From Anaerobacillus alkalidiazotrophicus (GTDB taxonomy: Bacteria > Bacillota > Bacilli > Bacillales_H > Anaerobacillaceae): a stretch of DNA of 64,000 nt. The notes below the pieces were generated by a model. That model had not been told where the DNA came from. It did not search any database and saw nothing but the letters and a program-made list of their open reading frames with translations. Position numbers and translations under genes: made by a program. Location: assembly GCF_001866055.1 (NCBI RefSeq), contig NZ_MLQS01000017.1, positions 440,899-504,898 on the forward strand, written 5' to 3'. Shown here piece by piece: positions 1 to 9,510 of the stretch (position 1 is the first letter of the stretch; each line of letters opens with the position of its first letter).

Positions 1-2341
1 TCGTGAAGAAGGTTTAAGCCGTTATGACTTAGGTCGTGAGAAGTTTTTAGAAAAATCTTGGGAATGGAAGCACGAGTACGCTGATTTTATTCGTAAGCAA
101 TGGTCAAAGCTTGGGCTTTCATTAGACTATTCTCGTGAACGTTTTACATTAGATGAGGGCTTATCAAAAGCTGTTCGTGAAGTGTTTGTTAAACTATATG
201 AAAAAGGGCTAATTTACCGTGGCGAGTACATCATTAACTGGGACCCACAAACAAAAACGGCATTATCGGATATTGAAGTTATTTATAAAGACGTTCAAGG
301 TGCCTTCTACCACATGAAATATCCGTTAGCCGATGGAACGGGTTATATTGAAGTCGCGACAACTCGTCCCGAAACAATGTTAGGTGATACTGCTGTAGCT
401 GTTCACCCTGAAGATACTCGTTATCAACATTTAATAGGTAAAAAAGTTAAGCTTCCTATAGTAGGTCGTGAAATTGAAATTGTTGCTGATGATTATGTAG
501 ATATGGAATTTGGTTCCGGAGCTGTAAAGATTACTCCAGCCCATGATCCAAATGATTTTGAAATTGGGAACCGTCATAATCTTGAACGCATCCTTGTTAT
601 GGATGAGTCAGGTAAAATGAATGAAAATGCGGGTAAGTATGAAGGTTTAGATCGTTTTGAGTGCCGTAAGCAAATTGTAAAAGACCTACAAGATGCAGAA
701 GTATTATTTAAAATTGAAGAACATATGCATTCAGTTGGTCACTCAGAACGTAGTGGAGCTGTTGTCGAGCCATATCTTTCAACACAATGGTTTGTTCGTA
801 TGGGACCTCTTGCTGAAGAAGCGATTAAGTTACAAAAGTCGGAAGGGAAAGTCAATTTTGTTCCTGAACGCTTTGAAAAGACTTATTTACACTGGATTGA
901 AAATATTCGTGATTGGTGTATTTCTCGTCAGCTATGGTGGGGTCACCGCATTCCTGCTTGGTACCATAAAGAGACGAAAGAAGTATATGTTGGTCATGAA
1001 GCACCAGCAGATCTTGAAAATTGGACACAAGACGAAGATGTTCTTGATACATGGTTTTCATCAGCGTTATGGCCATTTTCTACAATGGGTTGGCCAGATA
1101 AAGATGCGGCTGACTTTAACCGTTATTATTCTACAGACGTTCTAGTAACTGGCTATGATATTATTTATTTCTGGGTTGCGCGAATGATTTTCCAAGGTTT
1201 AGAGTTTACTGGTGAACGTCCATTCAAAGACGTGCTTATTCACGGATTAGTACGCGATTCTGAGGGACGTAAAATGAGTAAGTCATTAGGAAATGGTGTT
1301 GATCCGATGGATGTCATTGACAAATATGGTGCCGATGCCCTCCGTTTCTTCCTTTCAACGGGAAGTTCCCCGGGAAATGATTTGCGTTTTTATTGGGAAA
1401 AAGTCGAATCAACATGGAATTTCGGGAATAAAATTTGGAACGCATCCCGTTTTGCTTTAATGAATATGGAAGGCTTAACTTATGAAGAAATTGATCTTAC
1501 TGGCAAAAAGTCAATAGCAGATCAGTGGATATTGACACGCCTACAAGAAACAATTGAAAATGTTACACGATTAATTGATGCCTATGAATTCGGTGAAGTA
1601 GGTCGCCTACTTTATAACTTTATTTGGGATGATTTCTGTGACTGGTATATTGAAATGGCAAAATTACCTTTGTACGGGGAAGATGAAGAAGCTAAGAAAA
1701 CAACTCGTTCAATTTTAGCTTACGTTCTTGATCATACAATGAAACTGTTGCATCCATTTATGCCGTTTATTACAGAAGAAATTTGGCAGCACCTTCCGCA
1801 CGTAGGAGAGTCAATTACAGTTGCACCTTGGCCAGTAAGAAACGAAATGCTAGTTTTTCCAGAAGCAACAAAGAAAATGAATTTACTTAAGGAAATCATT
1901 CGATCTGTTCGTAATACAAGAGCAGAGTTAAACGTTCCAATGAGTAAAAAGATTGAGTTGTTAATAAAGGCAAAAGATAGCGAAGTACTAAGCAATCTTG
2001 AAGAAGGACGTAGTTATTTAGAGAAGTTCTGTAATCCAGATCAATTAATACTTGGTACTGATTTACAAGCACCAGAAAAATCAATGTCATCAGTTCTTAC
2101 TGGTGTAGAATTGTACTTACCATTAGCAGGGCTACTAGACCTTGATGCAGAAATCTCTCGCCTAGAAAAAGAATTAAAACGACTTGATAGTGAAGTCGAA
2201 CGTGTACAAAAGAAATTAAATAACCAAGGCTTCGTTTCTAAAGCACCGGCTAAGGTTATTGAAGAAGAGAAAGCAAAAGAAAAAGACTATTTAGAAAAAC
2301 GTTCGACTGTGCAAGCAAGAATTGATGAGTTGAAAGCATAA
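1..2341 (+). CDS. valS: Valyl-tRNA synthetase, 5' end outside the window
   Basis: This class I aminoacyl-tRNA synthetase charges tRNA-Val in the cytoplasm. The reading frame is open from base 2, and the coding sequence upstream of the first in-window ATG (182) is plainly ValRS-like, so the gene is cut by the window edge and not internally started. The visible part holds the editing (CP1) domain, the catalytic KMSKS loop ([14 protein letters not shown]), the anticodon-binding domain ([15 protein letters not shown]) and the C-terminal coiled-coil arm rich in Leu, Glu and Lys. The HIGH motif and any upstream T-box leader are not visible. A strong hairpin follows the stop codon. Its place immediately before folC is the usual Bacillaceae arrangement. 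Confidence 0.97.
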   Translation, partial: REEGLSRYDLGREKFLEKSWEWKHEYADFIRKQWSKLGLSLDYSRERFTLDEGLSKAVREVFVKLYEKGLIYRGEYIINWDPQTKTALSDIEVIYKDVQGAFYHMKYPLADGTGYIEVATTRPETMLGDTAVAVHPEDTRYQHLIGKKVKLPIVGREIEIVADDYVDMEFGSGAVKITPAHDPNDFEIGNRHNLERILVMDESGKMNENAGKYEGLDRFECRKQIVKDLQDAEVLFKIEEHMHSVGHSERSGAVVEPYLSTQWFVRMGPLAEEAIKLQKSEGKVNFVPERFEKTYLHWIENIRDWCISRQLWWGHRIPAWYHKETKEVYVGHEAPADLENWTQDEDVLDTWFSSALWPFSTMGWPDKDAADFNRYYSTDVLVTGYDIIYFWVARMIFQGLEFTGERPFKDVLIHGLVRDSEGRKMSKSLGNGVDPMDVIDKYGADALRFFLSTGSSPGNDLRFYWEKVESTWNFGNKIWNASRFALMNMEGLTYEEIDLTGKKSIADQWILTRLQETIENVTRLIDAYEFGEVGRLLYNFIWDDFCDWYIEMAKLPLYGEDEEAKKTTRSILAYVLDHTMKLLHPFMPFITEEIWQHLPHVGESITVAPWPVRNEMLVFPEATKKMNLLKEIIRSVRNTRAELNVPMSKKIELLIKAKDSEVLSNLEEGRSYLEKFCNPDQLILGTDLQAPEKSMSSVLTGVELYLPLAGLLDLDAEISRLEKELKRLDSEVERVQKKLNNQGFVSKAPAKVIEEEKAKEKDYLEKRSTVQARIDELKA

Positions 2342-2346
2342 AGCTA

Positions 2347-2390
2347 AAGAGGGTGCCCGAAAAGTGTCTGACACTTTTGGGCACCCTCTT
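2347..2390. terminator. Hairpin between convergent valS and the DUF3889 gene
   Basis: A 12-base arm (2347-2358) is repeated inverted at 2379-2390, and an inner 9-bp stem (2360-2368 with 2370-2378) extends it almost to the loop. It lies between two convergent genes, so it can act in both directions. The T-run on the plus side is weak. Confidence 0.75.
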
Positions 2391-2393
2391 GCT

Positions 2394-2714
2394 TTACCTA
2401 TCTGTTTCTCGAAATGAAATAGATCTAAATTGATTAGTTTGTGGATCAAATTCAACATCGACAAAAACACCAAACTCACGATTATTCTCGCGTAGCCATA
2501 GTTTAAACTTTTCAATGGAAATCTGATTGGTTTTATTTTCTCTCCCTATATGAAGATAATCAATGACACTTGCATTTGGATACTTCTTTATAGTTTCTTT
2601 AATAGCTATGCTTCCCCATTTAGCATAAGGTGGTATCTCATTATCAGCCAATACTCCTATTGATAACATCCCAAGTAAACAAAAAACTATTGTGAAAGTA
2701 ACTGTATGCCTCAT
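2394..2714 (-). CDS. Small secreted DUF3889 (YqzG/YhdC-like) protein
   Basis: The 106-residue product starts with a hydrophobic signal segment (residues about 5-23, ending near VLADNE). A PYAKWGSIAIKETIKKYP block follows, with a second half ending FDPQTNQFRSISF. This is the pattern of the Bacillus YqzG/YhdC family (DUF3889), secreted proteins of unknown function. An AAAGGT ribosome-binding site precedes the ATG. The gene follows the ATP-grasp gene on the same strand after about 40 bp, so the two are probably co-transcribed. The function is not known; the family call rests on the PYAKWG motif and the size. Confidence 0.7.
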   Translation of the reverse strand: MRHTVTFTIVFCLLGMLSIGVLADNEIPPYAKWGSIAIKETIKKYPNASVIDYLHIGRENKTNQISIEKFKLWLRENNREFGVFVDVEFDPQTNQFRSISFRETDR

Positions 2715-2753
2715 TTATCACACTACCTTTTTTAAGCATAGTATGTACATTAG

Positions 2754-3620
2754 TTACTCTAAACTTTTCAAAATATACTCTAAATAAAGTTTTACAATAT
2801 TAACATTGGAATGAGCATAAAGTGTTCGTGATCCAGCAACATCTTCAATTTCATTAAAAATAAATGAACCATCTTTTGCAAAAAGGAAGTCTATACCGAC
2901 AAAGCCAAATTCATCGTCAAATTGATCTATGATCTTATGTACTAACGCCTGTTGTTCACTCGATAACTCGTACAGCCGAGCTTTCCCACCTAATGAGAAA
3001 TTAGCACGAAAATCATTATCAGAATACCGGAGTATTGCAGCAATAATTGTTTTTCCTACTACAAATACACGTACATCACGTCCAGGAACATCCCCCATTC
3101 GTTGAATAATTAGTTCTTTAGCTTGAACTTTCCAAAGTAACGTCCTTAATTCCTCTACGCTAGATGCTGTAAACACTTCATTCCCACCTCTTCCAGTGAC
3201 ATCTTTGACGACGACCGGATATGGAAATGGTAAATAATTGGGTTCGAATTCGTCCCGATTTATAAATAATGTATCTAGCATTGGAATGTCTTTATTAGCT
3301 AAAAATTGGTGTGTCTTCCCTTTATGATTACAAATATCTGATGTGAACGCTGAGTTATAAACTTTAATTTGTAAATCTTCGAGCTGTTTACTCAGTAGCG
3401 GGTCATTATTTCGTGAAATTACAAAATTGGGTTTTTCAAGCGTGACTCCTTTATGTAGAATAAATAGTCTATGATTTAATACACCATAGCTAAGGTCCTC
3501 TTTTAGTAGTAAACGAAGGTCAATATTTAGTTTTGTTGCTTCTTCTATAAACCATGTAATAAAGCCTTCGTTTATCTTCGAACTTTCTTTATTATAAATT
3601 AACCATCCTGTTTTTTTCAT
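2754..3620 (-). CDS. RimK-like ATP-grasp ligase
   Basis: The 288-residue protein has the ATP-grasp layout. A variable N-terminal domain carries an SRNNDPLLSK segment, the nucleotide-binding region contains the glycine loop KDVTGRGGNEVF (about residues 138-150), and a C-terminal Mg-binding strand reads GVDFLF-like (GIDFLF) then FNEIEDVAGSRT. ATP-grasp enzymes of the RimK group join an amino acid or amine to a carboxylate through an acyl-phosphate; the substrate here cannot be read from sequence. The start has a TAGGAG site upstream and is divergent from folC. It most resembles the uncharacterised RimK-family ligases of bacilli. Confidence 0.7.
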   Translation of the reverse strand: MKKTGWLIYNKESSKINEGFITWFIEEATKLNIDLRLLLKEDLSYGVLNHRLFILHKGVTLEKPNFVISRNNDPLLSKQLEDLQIKVYNSAFTSDICNHKGKTHQFLANKDIPMLDTLFINRDEFEPNYLPFPYPVVVKDVTGRGGNEVFTASSVEELRTLLWKVQAKELIIQRMGDVPGRDVRVFVVGKTIIAAILRYSDNDFRANFSLGGKARLYELSSEQQALVHKIIDQFDDEFGFVGIDFLFAKDGSFIFNEIEDVAGSRTLYAHSNVNIVKLYLEYILKSLE

Positions 3621-3710
3621 TTGTACTCCTACCTATTCTTAAATTTTCTTGCTTGTAAGACATTCATATTATACACTAATATGAAACATAATTTTAAAGG
3701 AGCTCGAACG

Positions 3711-4985
3711 ATGATCTCTTATGATGAAGCATGTAATATTGTAAATTCGGCTAGTAAATTTGGAATTTGTTTAGGCTTGGAGCGAATGGAAGAAATATTA
3801 GTCCACATTGGTTCTCCAGAAAAAAAAATACCGGCAATTCATTTGGCTGGTACAAATGGTAAAGGCTCTACCCTAACTTACTTAAAATCCATTTTTACGG
3901 AAGCGGGGTATTCCGTAGGGACGTTTACTTCACCAGCTATTCGTAAAATAAATGATAAAATTCAAGTGAATGATAAAGAAATTCCAGATTCTGACTTTGC
4001 TCTTATCGTTGAGCAACTGAGCCCAATTATTAATAAAATAAAAAGAACAAGCTTAGGGGCACCAACAGAGTTTGAAATCATGACTGCTGTTGCATTTCAA
4101 TATTTTGCAACAAAGGCAAAACCAGATATTGTACTAATTGAAACAGGACTCGGAGGTAGATTAGATTCTACGAATGTCATTCAACCGCTCGTCTCAATAA
4201 TAACCAATATTGGACATGATCATATGGATATTCTTGGTCATACAATTGAAGCAGTAGCTCAAGAAAAAGCAGGTATTATTAAACAAGGTGTACCTGTTGT
4301 TTCAGGGTGTAAACAATCAGATGCTATTGAAGTAATGAAGAAAAAAGCGAAAGAAGCTTCCGCTACTCTTTATCAATTTGAAGAAGACTTTACTTGTGAT
4401 CGTTCCGGAGATCATTTTTCTTTTCAATACAAAGATTATGTTATACAAAATTTAAAGACTGGGATGCTAGGAAGCCACCAACAAGAAAATGCAGCGTTAG
4501 CGTTGATGGCAATTTGTATCCTTGAAAAAAATGGTTTTCAGGTTGGAGAAAAATCTATTCGAAACGGGTTGGTTAAGGCAAAGATCGCTAATCGAATTGA
4601 AATCGTTCAAGAACAACCAACGATTATCTTTGATGGTGGGCACAATCCAGAAGGGATGGAGGCTTTAGCAACAACGTTAGCAAATTCTTTTCCTTCTAAA
4701 AGTGTATACATCCTTTTTTGCGCAATGAAGGATAAGAATATTAAAGATATGTTAAAACCGATTAGTACGTTTGCAAAAGAAATTATTTTAACGAGCTTTT
4801 TATATGATCGCTCCATGGATCCACACCAAGTTTATGAAGAATGTTCGTATCCGAATAGCAAAGTAATTGAAAATGTATCTGATGCTTATGATTACTTAGG
4901 AAAAGAATTACATGCTGATGATGTATTAGTTGTGACTGGGTCGTTATATTTCTTAAATTATTTTAGAAATGAATGTAAAAAGTAG
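3711..4985 (+). CDS. folC: Folylpolyglutamate synthase / dihydrofolate synthase
   Basis: FolC adds glutamate to dihydropteroate and folates in the cytoplasm. The product has the Mur-ligase-like ATP loop AGTNGKGST (about residues 45-53), the folate loop after TFTSPA, the conserved ETGLGGRLDSTN and NIGHDHMDILG motifs, and a C-terminal DGGHNPEG. The frame is open back to 3621, but the ATG at 3711 is chosen because AAAGGAG lies 8 bases before it and the product then begins MISYDEA, as expected for the family. At 424 residues it has the usual length. The stop codon lies inside a hairpin terminator, which separates it from the pilus genes downstream. Confidence 0.95.
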   Translation: MISYDEACNIVNSASKFGICLGLERMEEILVHIGSPEKKIPAIHLAGTNGKGSTLTYLKSIFTEAGYSVGTFTSPAIRKINDKIQVNDKEIPDSDFALIVEQLSPIINKIKRTSLGAPTEFEIMTAVAFQYFATKAKPDIVLIETGLGGRLDSTNVIQPLVSIITNIGHDHMDILGHTIEAVAQEKAGIIKQGVPVVSGCKQSDAIEVMKKKAKEASATLYQFEEDFTCDRSGDHFSFQYKDYVIQNLKTGMLGSHQQENAALALMAICILEKNGFQVGEKSIRNGLVKAKIANRIEIVQEQPTIIFDGGHNPEGMEALATTLANSFPSKSVYILFCAMKDKNIKDMLKPISTFAKEIILTSFLYDRSMDPHQVYEECSYPNSKVIENVSDAYDYLGKELHADDVLVVTGSLYFLNYFRNECKK

Positions 4986-5000
4986 TACTTGCTACTTTTT
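4977..5000 (+). terminator. Intrinsic terminator overlapping the folC stop codon
   Basis: AAAAAGTAG (4977-4985) pairs perfectly with CTACTTTTT (4992-5000) around a 6-base loop, giving a stem that ends in a T-run. The left arm contains the folC stop codon. Confidence 0.7.
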
Positions 5001-5026
5001 ACAAATACCCAATGCTTTTATTTTAT
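4998..5026 (+). promoter_or_regulatory. Candidate sigma-A promoter for the pilus operon
   Basis: TTTACA (4998-5003) is separated by 17 bases from TTTTAT (5021-5026), upstream of the first minor prepilin gene. The match is modest. An imperfect 9-bp inverted repeat (5008-5016 with 5035-5043) overlaps the presumed start region and could be an operator or leader hairpin. Confidence 0.35.
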
Positions 5027-5082
5027 AGTATATTAGTATTGGGGACTATCTACCTAGAAAATAGATTCGAAGGGAGAAGGTA

Positions 5083-5592
5083 ATGTTTAGAAAAAAAATA
5101 AAAAATATATTATCTTCTGTTGAGGCTAAGCTATTTTACGGTAGTCAAGGTGGTTTTACGCTAATTGAAGTTCTTGCATCATTGGTTATTCTATCAATTA
5201 TTCTAGTAACTTTTTTTAGTTTTTTTAATCAAGCTTTAATATTTTCAGGTAAAAATGAAGAAAAACTTGTAGCTTACAACTTAGCAAGAAAAACATTAAA
5301 CATCGTAGAGGAAGATTATGCTGATCTGAATGGAATTGAACTAACCATTTCATGTGAAAGTTACCCAACTAATTATCGTGACGATTTAAAGTTGGCTCTC
5401 TATGAAACAACATGTTATTACAAAGAAAATAATCGTTATTATTTTCCAGAAATAACGATTACGAAACAATCTTTTGATAATTTTACAAGTCCAGTTTTAT
5501 ACCTTATTCATGTCAAAATATATTCATCTGATCATTTAGTAGAACGAGAACTTTTGTCTGAAACGTTTGGGTATGTAAGGGGTGGAGGTTAA
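5083..5592 (+). CDS. Type IV minor prepilin (PilV/PilI-like)
   Basis: The 169-residue protein carries a class III prepilin signal, GGFTLIEVLASLVILSII. Cleavage would fall between Gly24 and Phe25, giving a mature N-terminal Phe and the conserved Glu at +5 (Glu29). The leader of 24 residues is long for a type IVa pilin. A hydrophobic helix follows, then a polar globular domain with cysteines at about residues 86 and 110. An AGGGAGAAGG site precedes the ATG. It opens a run of three prepilin-like genes, which suggests that they form the priming tip complex of the pilus. Confidence 0.85.
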   Translation: MFRKKIKNILSSVEAKLFYGSQGGFTLIEVLASLVILSIILVTFFSFFNQALIFSGKNEEKLVAYNLARKTLNIVEEDYADLNGIELTISCESYPTNYRDDLKLALYETTCYYKENNRYYFPEITITKQSFDNFTSPVLYLIHVKIYSSDHLVERELLSETFGYVRGGG

Positions 5593-5595
5593 TTG

Positions 5596-6069
5596 ATGTA
5601 TGTAAAAAATAGTAAAGGTTTAACATTAATTGAGCTATTAGCTACCCTTTCAATTTCAATAATTATTTTAGGGCTCGTTTCGAGTGTTCTTATTCAGAGT
5701 TATCGAAGTATGGAAGTAAGTAACACCCATATTGATCTGAGGCAAGAAGCCAATATTATTATAACGATGTTGGCGAACGCTCACGAAAAAAATAATTATG
5801 AGATTTTCTATAGTAAAACTGAGAATGATGAATGGGAAATTATGATAGGAGATCAAAAAATTATAAGTAGAGATTATGATCTTGTAGTAAAACTAATTTC
5901 AGATAACTCAACTTTAGAAATTGATACTAGTATAACAGATCCACAATCCATTAGTCTTCTTTTTACAGTGAATGTAAAAGAGCCGCTACATGTACAGGAA
6001 TTAAGATTAACGGATATAAATGATCCGACAAAATCATTTGAACTATCTACAATTATAAGCCGTTTGTAG
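5596..6069 (+). CDS. Type IV minor prepilin (PilW/PilJ-like)
   Basis: The short leader ends at Gly8 and the mature protein would begin LTLIELLATLSISIIIL, with Glu at +5 (Glu13). A hydrophobic N-terminal helix and a polar C-terminal half make up 157 residues. The frame also permits a TTG at 5593, but the ATG at 5596 has GGAGG seven bases upstream. The gene begins 3 bases after the stop of the preceding prepilin gene, so the two are translationally close. It probably forms part of a minor pilin complex; no further specificity is visible. Confidence 0.82.
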   Translation: MYVKNSKGLTLIELLATLSISIIILGLVSSVLIQSYRSMEVSNTHIDLRQEANIIITMLANAHEKNNYEIFYSKTENDEWEIMIGDQKIISRDYDLVVKLISDNSTLEIDTSITDPQSISLLFTVNVKEPLHVQELRLTDINDPTKSFELSTIISRL

Positions 6070-6082
6070 GAGGTAGGTATAC

Positions 6083-7060
6083 ATGAAACGATATTTCAAT
6101 AATCGAGGTTATACTCTAATAATAGTCCTCCTAACTATTGTATTAATTAGTTTGTTTTCCTTAATGCTTATTCCCAAAGCCTTAAGTACATCATTGCAGG
6201 TAAATAAAAGCGAAGGAATGGCACAAGCGAAAGATCTTTCTGAAATGGGCATCCATTACGCACATGCATATTTTGAAAATATAGTAAATCTGGCTATTGA
6301 ACAGGCCAAAGCTGACCCGGGGTTTATAAATCAGACAGTAAATCATGATTTACTTTTTTGTGAAAATTTTATTAGTCTTTTACCAATCGAGCAAACATTT
6401 GCTGAAAAAAGCATAAATAATTCGGCTTATTATTATAAGGTGAGTTTTGAGAAAGAGGTTAATGATTTTTTTACCAATTGCAGTGGTTTTCAGGAAATTA
6501 TACTTCCGATTGAGAGTATAGGAAAGGTAGATAATAACTCAAATTCAGAAAAGCTAATTAGAGCAAATTTTGTTGTAGAAAATGAAGGTGAAAAATCAAT
6601 CATAGGTCCATGTCAGGGGGAAATTTGTCCACCACCACCACCTCCTGAAAATTTACCTTTTAATATAATAAATACAGAGATCAACCTCTCAGGTCAGACT
6701 GTATCAAACTATATATACACTTCCCCTAAGTTTACACAATCAGTTGTCTTAGCAGGGAATTCTAGACTGATAGTTGGTGGAAATGCTTGGGTTAGTGGCT
6801 CTTCGCTTCGTTTTAATGGTAATAATGCAGAGTTAATAGTTGGTGGAAATGCATACTTCACAAGTCCAATTGATTTTAGAGGTAATGGAAATAAAATATG
6901 CATTAGAGGAACGGCTTATCTTTATGATCACATTGAAAAAAAATGGAACGTTTACGATGTTCCACAATTTATTAAATCATGTTCAGGAGTTAATGAAATA
7001 GGGTATTTTTACGATATTAATCAATGGAAAATAAATGAAGATATAGATGTATATTATTAG
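6083..7060 (+). CDS. PilX/GspK-like minor pilin with a beta-repeat C-terminus
   Basis: The N-terminus MKRYFNNRGYTLIIVLLTIV is a prepilin signal (Gly9/Tyr10), but +5 is Ile (residue 14) in place of Glu. Loss of this Glu is typical of tip subunits of the GspK/PilX type. The middle of the 325-residue protein is polar. A six-proline run at about residues 183-189 links it to a C-terminal domain of about 110 residues with two or three 22-residue repeats (LIVGGNAxxxxxxxxFxGNxx). These look like rungs of a beta-solenoid. An AGGAGG site precedes the ATG. The neighbours indicate a pilus tip or adhesion role, which is inference. Confidence 0.75.
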   Translation: MKRYFNNRGYTLIIVLLTIVLISLFSLMLIPKALSTSLQVNKSEGMAQAKDLSEMGIHYAHAYFENIVNLAIEQAKADPGFINQTVNHDLLFCENFISLLPIEQTFAEKSINNSAYYYKVSFEKEVNDFFTNCSGFQEIILPIESIGKVDNNSNSEKLIRANFVVENEGEKSIIGPCQGEICPPPPPPENLPFNIINTEINLSGQTVSNYIYTSPKFTQSVVLAGNSRLIVGGNAWVSGSSLRFNGNNAELIVGGNAYFTSPIDFRGNGNKICIRGTAYLYDHIEKKWNVYDVPQFIKSCSGVNEIGYFYDINQWKINEDIDVYY

Positions 7061-7091
7061 TTACGTATTTTAACATAAAGGGTGACATACC

Positions 7092-8039
7092 TTGGTACAG
7101 TTTATTTTTATCATTATTGGAGTTGTTTTCTCGGTTCTAATTTTTAGAATTTTTCCTTTTAACGTAAAGCGTAAGTATTTAATAAAGGTGATAGGTATTG
7201 CTGCTGTAAATGTACTACTCACTTTTTTGATGTATTCCATGTTTTCATTACCTGCTGCTTTAGGTGGCCTTTTAGTATTGACAGCTCTATTTGCTTATTT
7301 AGTAACGAACCAAGAAGCAGTTGATACTTATGTATATAAAGAAGTGAGTGAGAAAGATACAGAAAAAAATGAACAACACGTACAACAACCAAATGAGCTT
7401 AATACTCCACATATTCAATTAGGTCAAGATAGCATTGATCATCTCGTTCAGGCTGTTGCTGTTGAGGGCTTAGAGAGTGCGTTAGAGAAGGAAATCACTC
7501 CTAGATTAAAAGAGACTTTTACTTCACCTGAAGAGAATCAAGCTATTAAACAACAAGATGAGCAGGAAAATCTTGAAGTAAATGAATATATTATAAGTGA
7601 ACCTATACAGAAAATAAAAATAGAAGGAGAAAACATGGTTCACATTGAAGAACCCTCTGAAAAAATTTCAAAAGATAAAGAGATTGAATTGTTAGGTGAA
7701 GATGAAAATAGGGGGGAGTCTTTTGAGTACAATGAACGAATAGAAAGGAATGGGACTTCTAGTAAAGATGAACTAGAACTATTTTTTGCAGGCAGTACTC
7801 GAAAGATCATGCTTGAAGATGAAATAGAAGATCATAAAGAAGCAACAGAATACCATTTACCTCTTTATGAAAGAAGCGTATTTAATGAAATTAAGTCCGA
7901 AAAAGTGACTGAATTAGATGAAATAAATAAAGATAAGCAATATGTTGATGTTGAAGCAAATAATAAGCAAAGTGAATTAAAGGAAAGTATCTTGAAAAAA
8001 CGCACAAAGCTTTTTGAAGATATTGAAAAAGATTACTAA
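7092..8039 (+). CDS. Membrane protein with a long acidic cytoplasmic tail, unknown function
   Basis: Two hydrophobic segments (about residues 3-20 and 29-77, the second probably two helices) are followed by some 230 residues that are highly charged and rich in Glu and Lys. They have low complexity and probable coiled-coil character. The start is a TTG with AAAGGGTG eight bases upstream; no better start is available. The gene lies 31 bp after the PilX-like gene and 21 bp before the VanW-like gene, so it belongs to the pilus operon. I do not recognise a family. An assembly or scaffold role at the membrane is only suggested by context. Confidence 0.6.
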   Translation: MVQFIFIIIGVVFSVLIFRIFPFNVKRKYLIKVIGIAAVNVLLTFLMYSMFSLPAALGGLLVLTALFAYLVTNQEAVDTYVYKEVSEKDTEKNEQHVQQPNELNTPHIQLGQDSIDHLVQAVAVEGLESALEKEITPRLKETFTSPEENQAIKQQDEQENLEVNEYIISEPIQKIKIEGENMVHIEEPSEKISKDKEIELLGEDENRGESFEYNERIERNGTSSKDELELFFAGSTRKIMLEDEIEDHKEATEYHLPLYERSVFNEIKSEKVTELDEINKDKQYVDVEANNKQSELKESILKKRTKLFEDIEKDY

Positions 8040-8060
8040 ATTAAGGGAGAGGAAGGGAGT

Positions 8061-9350
8061 ATGAAGGATTACCGGTTTTTTAGTAAAACGTTTTTAATAA
8101 TATTATTTTATACTTCTTTTATCGGTTTGTTCTCTGTAGGTGGAACTTATGCAATCGAGACATACTACCCTAAACAAAGTTATTTTCCAGACGGCACAAT
8201 GCTAAGTTCAATACCGATTAGTGGATTATCAGAAGCTGAAGCTAAAGATGCAGTAAGAAGTGAAATTGAAAATTGGAAAAGTAGTGCATCTCTTTCAATC
8301 GTATACTTTGATGAAGCAGTTGAATTAGATACTAGTCAAATTGAGTTTTTCATTCAAGAAAGTTTACAAGGTGTTGAAAATGGATATGGTGACCTTTACT
8401 CAAATGTTTCATCAATGACATTAAAGAAAGCTATTGAATCTCTTTCTTATGATGTTAATACCATAAATCTAAATTCGCTAACGGAAGAAGTTCAAACCTA
8501 TGTAAATTTACTAAGTACAAGCCCACTTTTTATTGATATAAATGACTACGTATCACCTAATCGTCCAATTGAAGTTGTCGCAAGTAGTGTTACAACAAAT
8601 TTTGAAAGTACATTATTACTCCCAAGATGGGTAGAACAACTCGATGGCGTTGTGATTGATGGCAGAAGTAGATTTTCTTTGCTTCAAACTATGGCTGACC
8701 TAGGTGCAGTACGTACAGAGACAGAATCATTAAATGTATTAGCTACTGCTCTTTACAATTTGTTTTTAGAAACGAACTTTCAATTTATTGAACGACATGG
8801 TGGGAGGGTTTTACCGAATTATGCAGATGCAGGTTATTATTCAGTTGTTAAACCTGATCAAGCAGATTTGATTGTAGAAAATCCTAATTATTATTCGTAT
8901 ACACTCAAATTGGCATTGGTGAATAATGAATTGACAGCTTCACTTGAAGGGGTATCTTTACCATATCAATTTACAGCTGTTACAAAAAATGAAAAAGTCA
9001 TTGTTCCAAGGAAAGTGGTTCATTTTTCTTCTACTCGTAGGAAAGGTGACAAACAAATAGTTGAAAATGGCAAAAATGGTTATTTTGTAGAATTGTACCG
9101 TCAAATAAGAAATAAAGAATCAAACAAACTGATTAAAGAGTACTTATTATTTGAAGATTTTTATTCACCAGTCCATCAAGTTGAGGAATGGAGTATAAAA
9201 GAGCGACTAGAACAGCTTCGAAATGCTAATGACATTGAAGAACAATTAGACAAAGGTGAATTATTACCGCAGCCCGTAGAGGATCAAGATGATATTGGTT
9301 CAGATGAACAATATTTTGATGAAGCAGATGAATTAATGAAAGGTTATTAA
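8061..9350 (+). CDS. VanW-like exported protein in the pilus cluster
   Basis: The 429-residue protein has an N-terminal membrane anchor or signal (residues about 8-32) and a domain with a SGLSEAEA segment like the YoaR-type peptidoglycan-binding region. A VanW-like region spans about residues 195-300: IDGRSRFSLLQTMADLG, then a helix ending ATALYNLFLETNFQFIERHG, then a terminal strand region. In typical VanW proteins the helix carries a G-CQVSST motif with a cysteine; here that position reads ETESLNVLATALYN, so the Cys is gone. The C-terminus is acidic. A GGAAGGGAG site precedes the ATG. VanW-like proteins act at the cell wall in a way that is not well defined. Confidence 0.65.
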   Translation: MKDYRFFSKTFLIILFYTSFIGLFSVGGTYAIETYYPKQSYFPDGTMLSSIPISGLSEAEAKDAVRSEIENWKSSASLSIVYFDEAVELDTSQIEFFIQESLQGVENGYGDLYSNVSSMTLKKAIESLSYDVNTINLNSLTEEVQTYVNLLSTSPLFIDINDYVSPNRPIEVVASSVTTNFESTLLLPRWVEQLDGVVIDGRSRFSLLQTMADLGAVRTETESLNVLATALYNLFLETNFQFIERHGGRVLPNYADAGYYSVVKPDQADLIVENPNYYSYTLKLALVNNELTASLEGVSLPYQFTAVTKNEKVIVPRKVVHFSSTRRKGDKQIVENGKNGYFVELYRQIRNKESNKLIKEYLLFEDFYSPVHQVEEWSIKERLEQLRNANDIEEQLDKGELLPQPVEDQDDIGSDEQYFDEADELMKGY

Positions 9351-9466
9351 CTGAGAAAAGTTCATAATTATCCAAAACACTATAGCTATATTTAGTTATG
9401 ATCGGTTTTACCGTAACTAAATGATGGATCTTAGTGGCGAGAATAATAAATGATGAAATTTCATTA
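9350..9466 (+). repeat. Family 2 nested-palindrome repeat, copy upstream of pilB
   Basis: This 117-bp segment matches the copy at 18838-18959 in order and spacing. Shared blocks are ACTGAG, TTCATAATTA, an AGCTA, a central hairpin, TAG(TG)GCGA-AATAA and ATGAAA-TTCATTA. The central hairpin here is TTTAGTTA (from about 9391) with TAACTAAA, which differs in sequence from the other copy but keeps its position. It fills most of the pilB leader. Confidence 0.6.
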
Positions 9467-9510
9467 ACGACCTTTGCTGATATTACTTAATTGTTAAGTG
9501 GGGTATTTGC

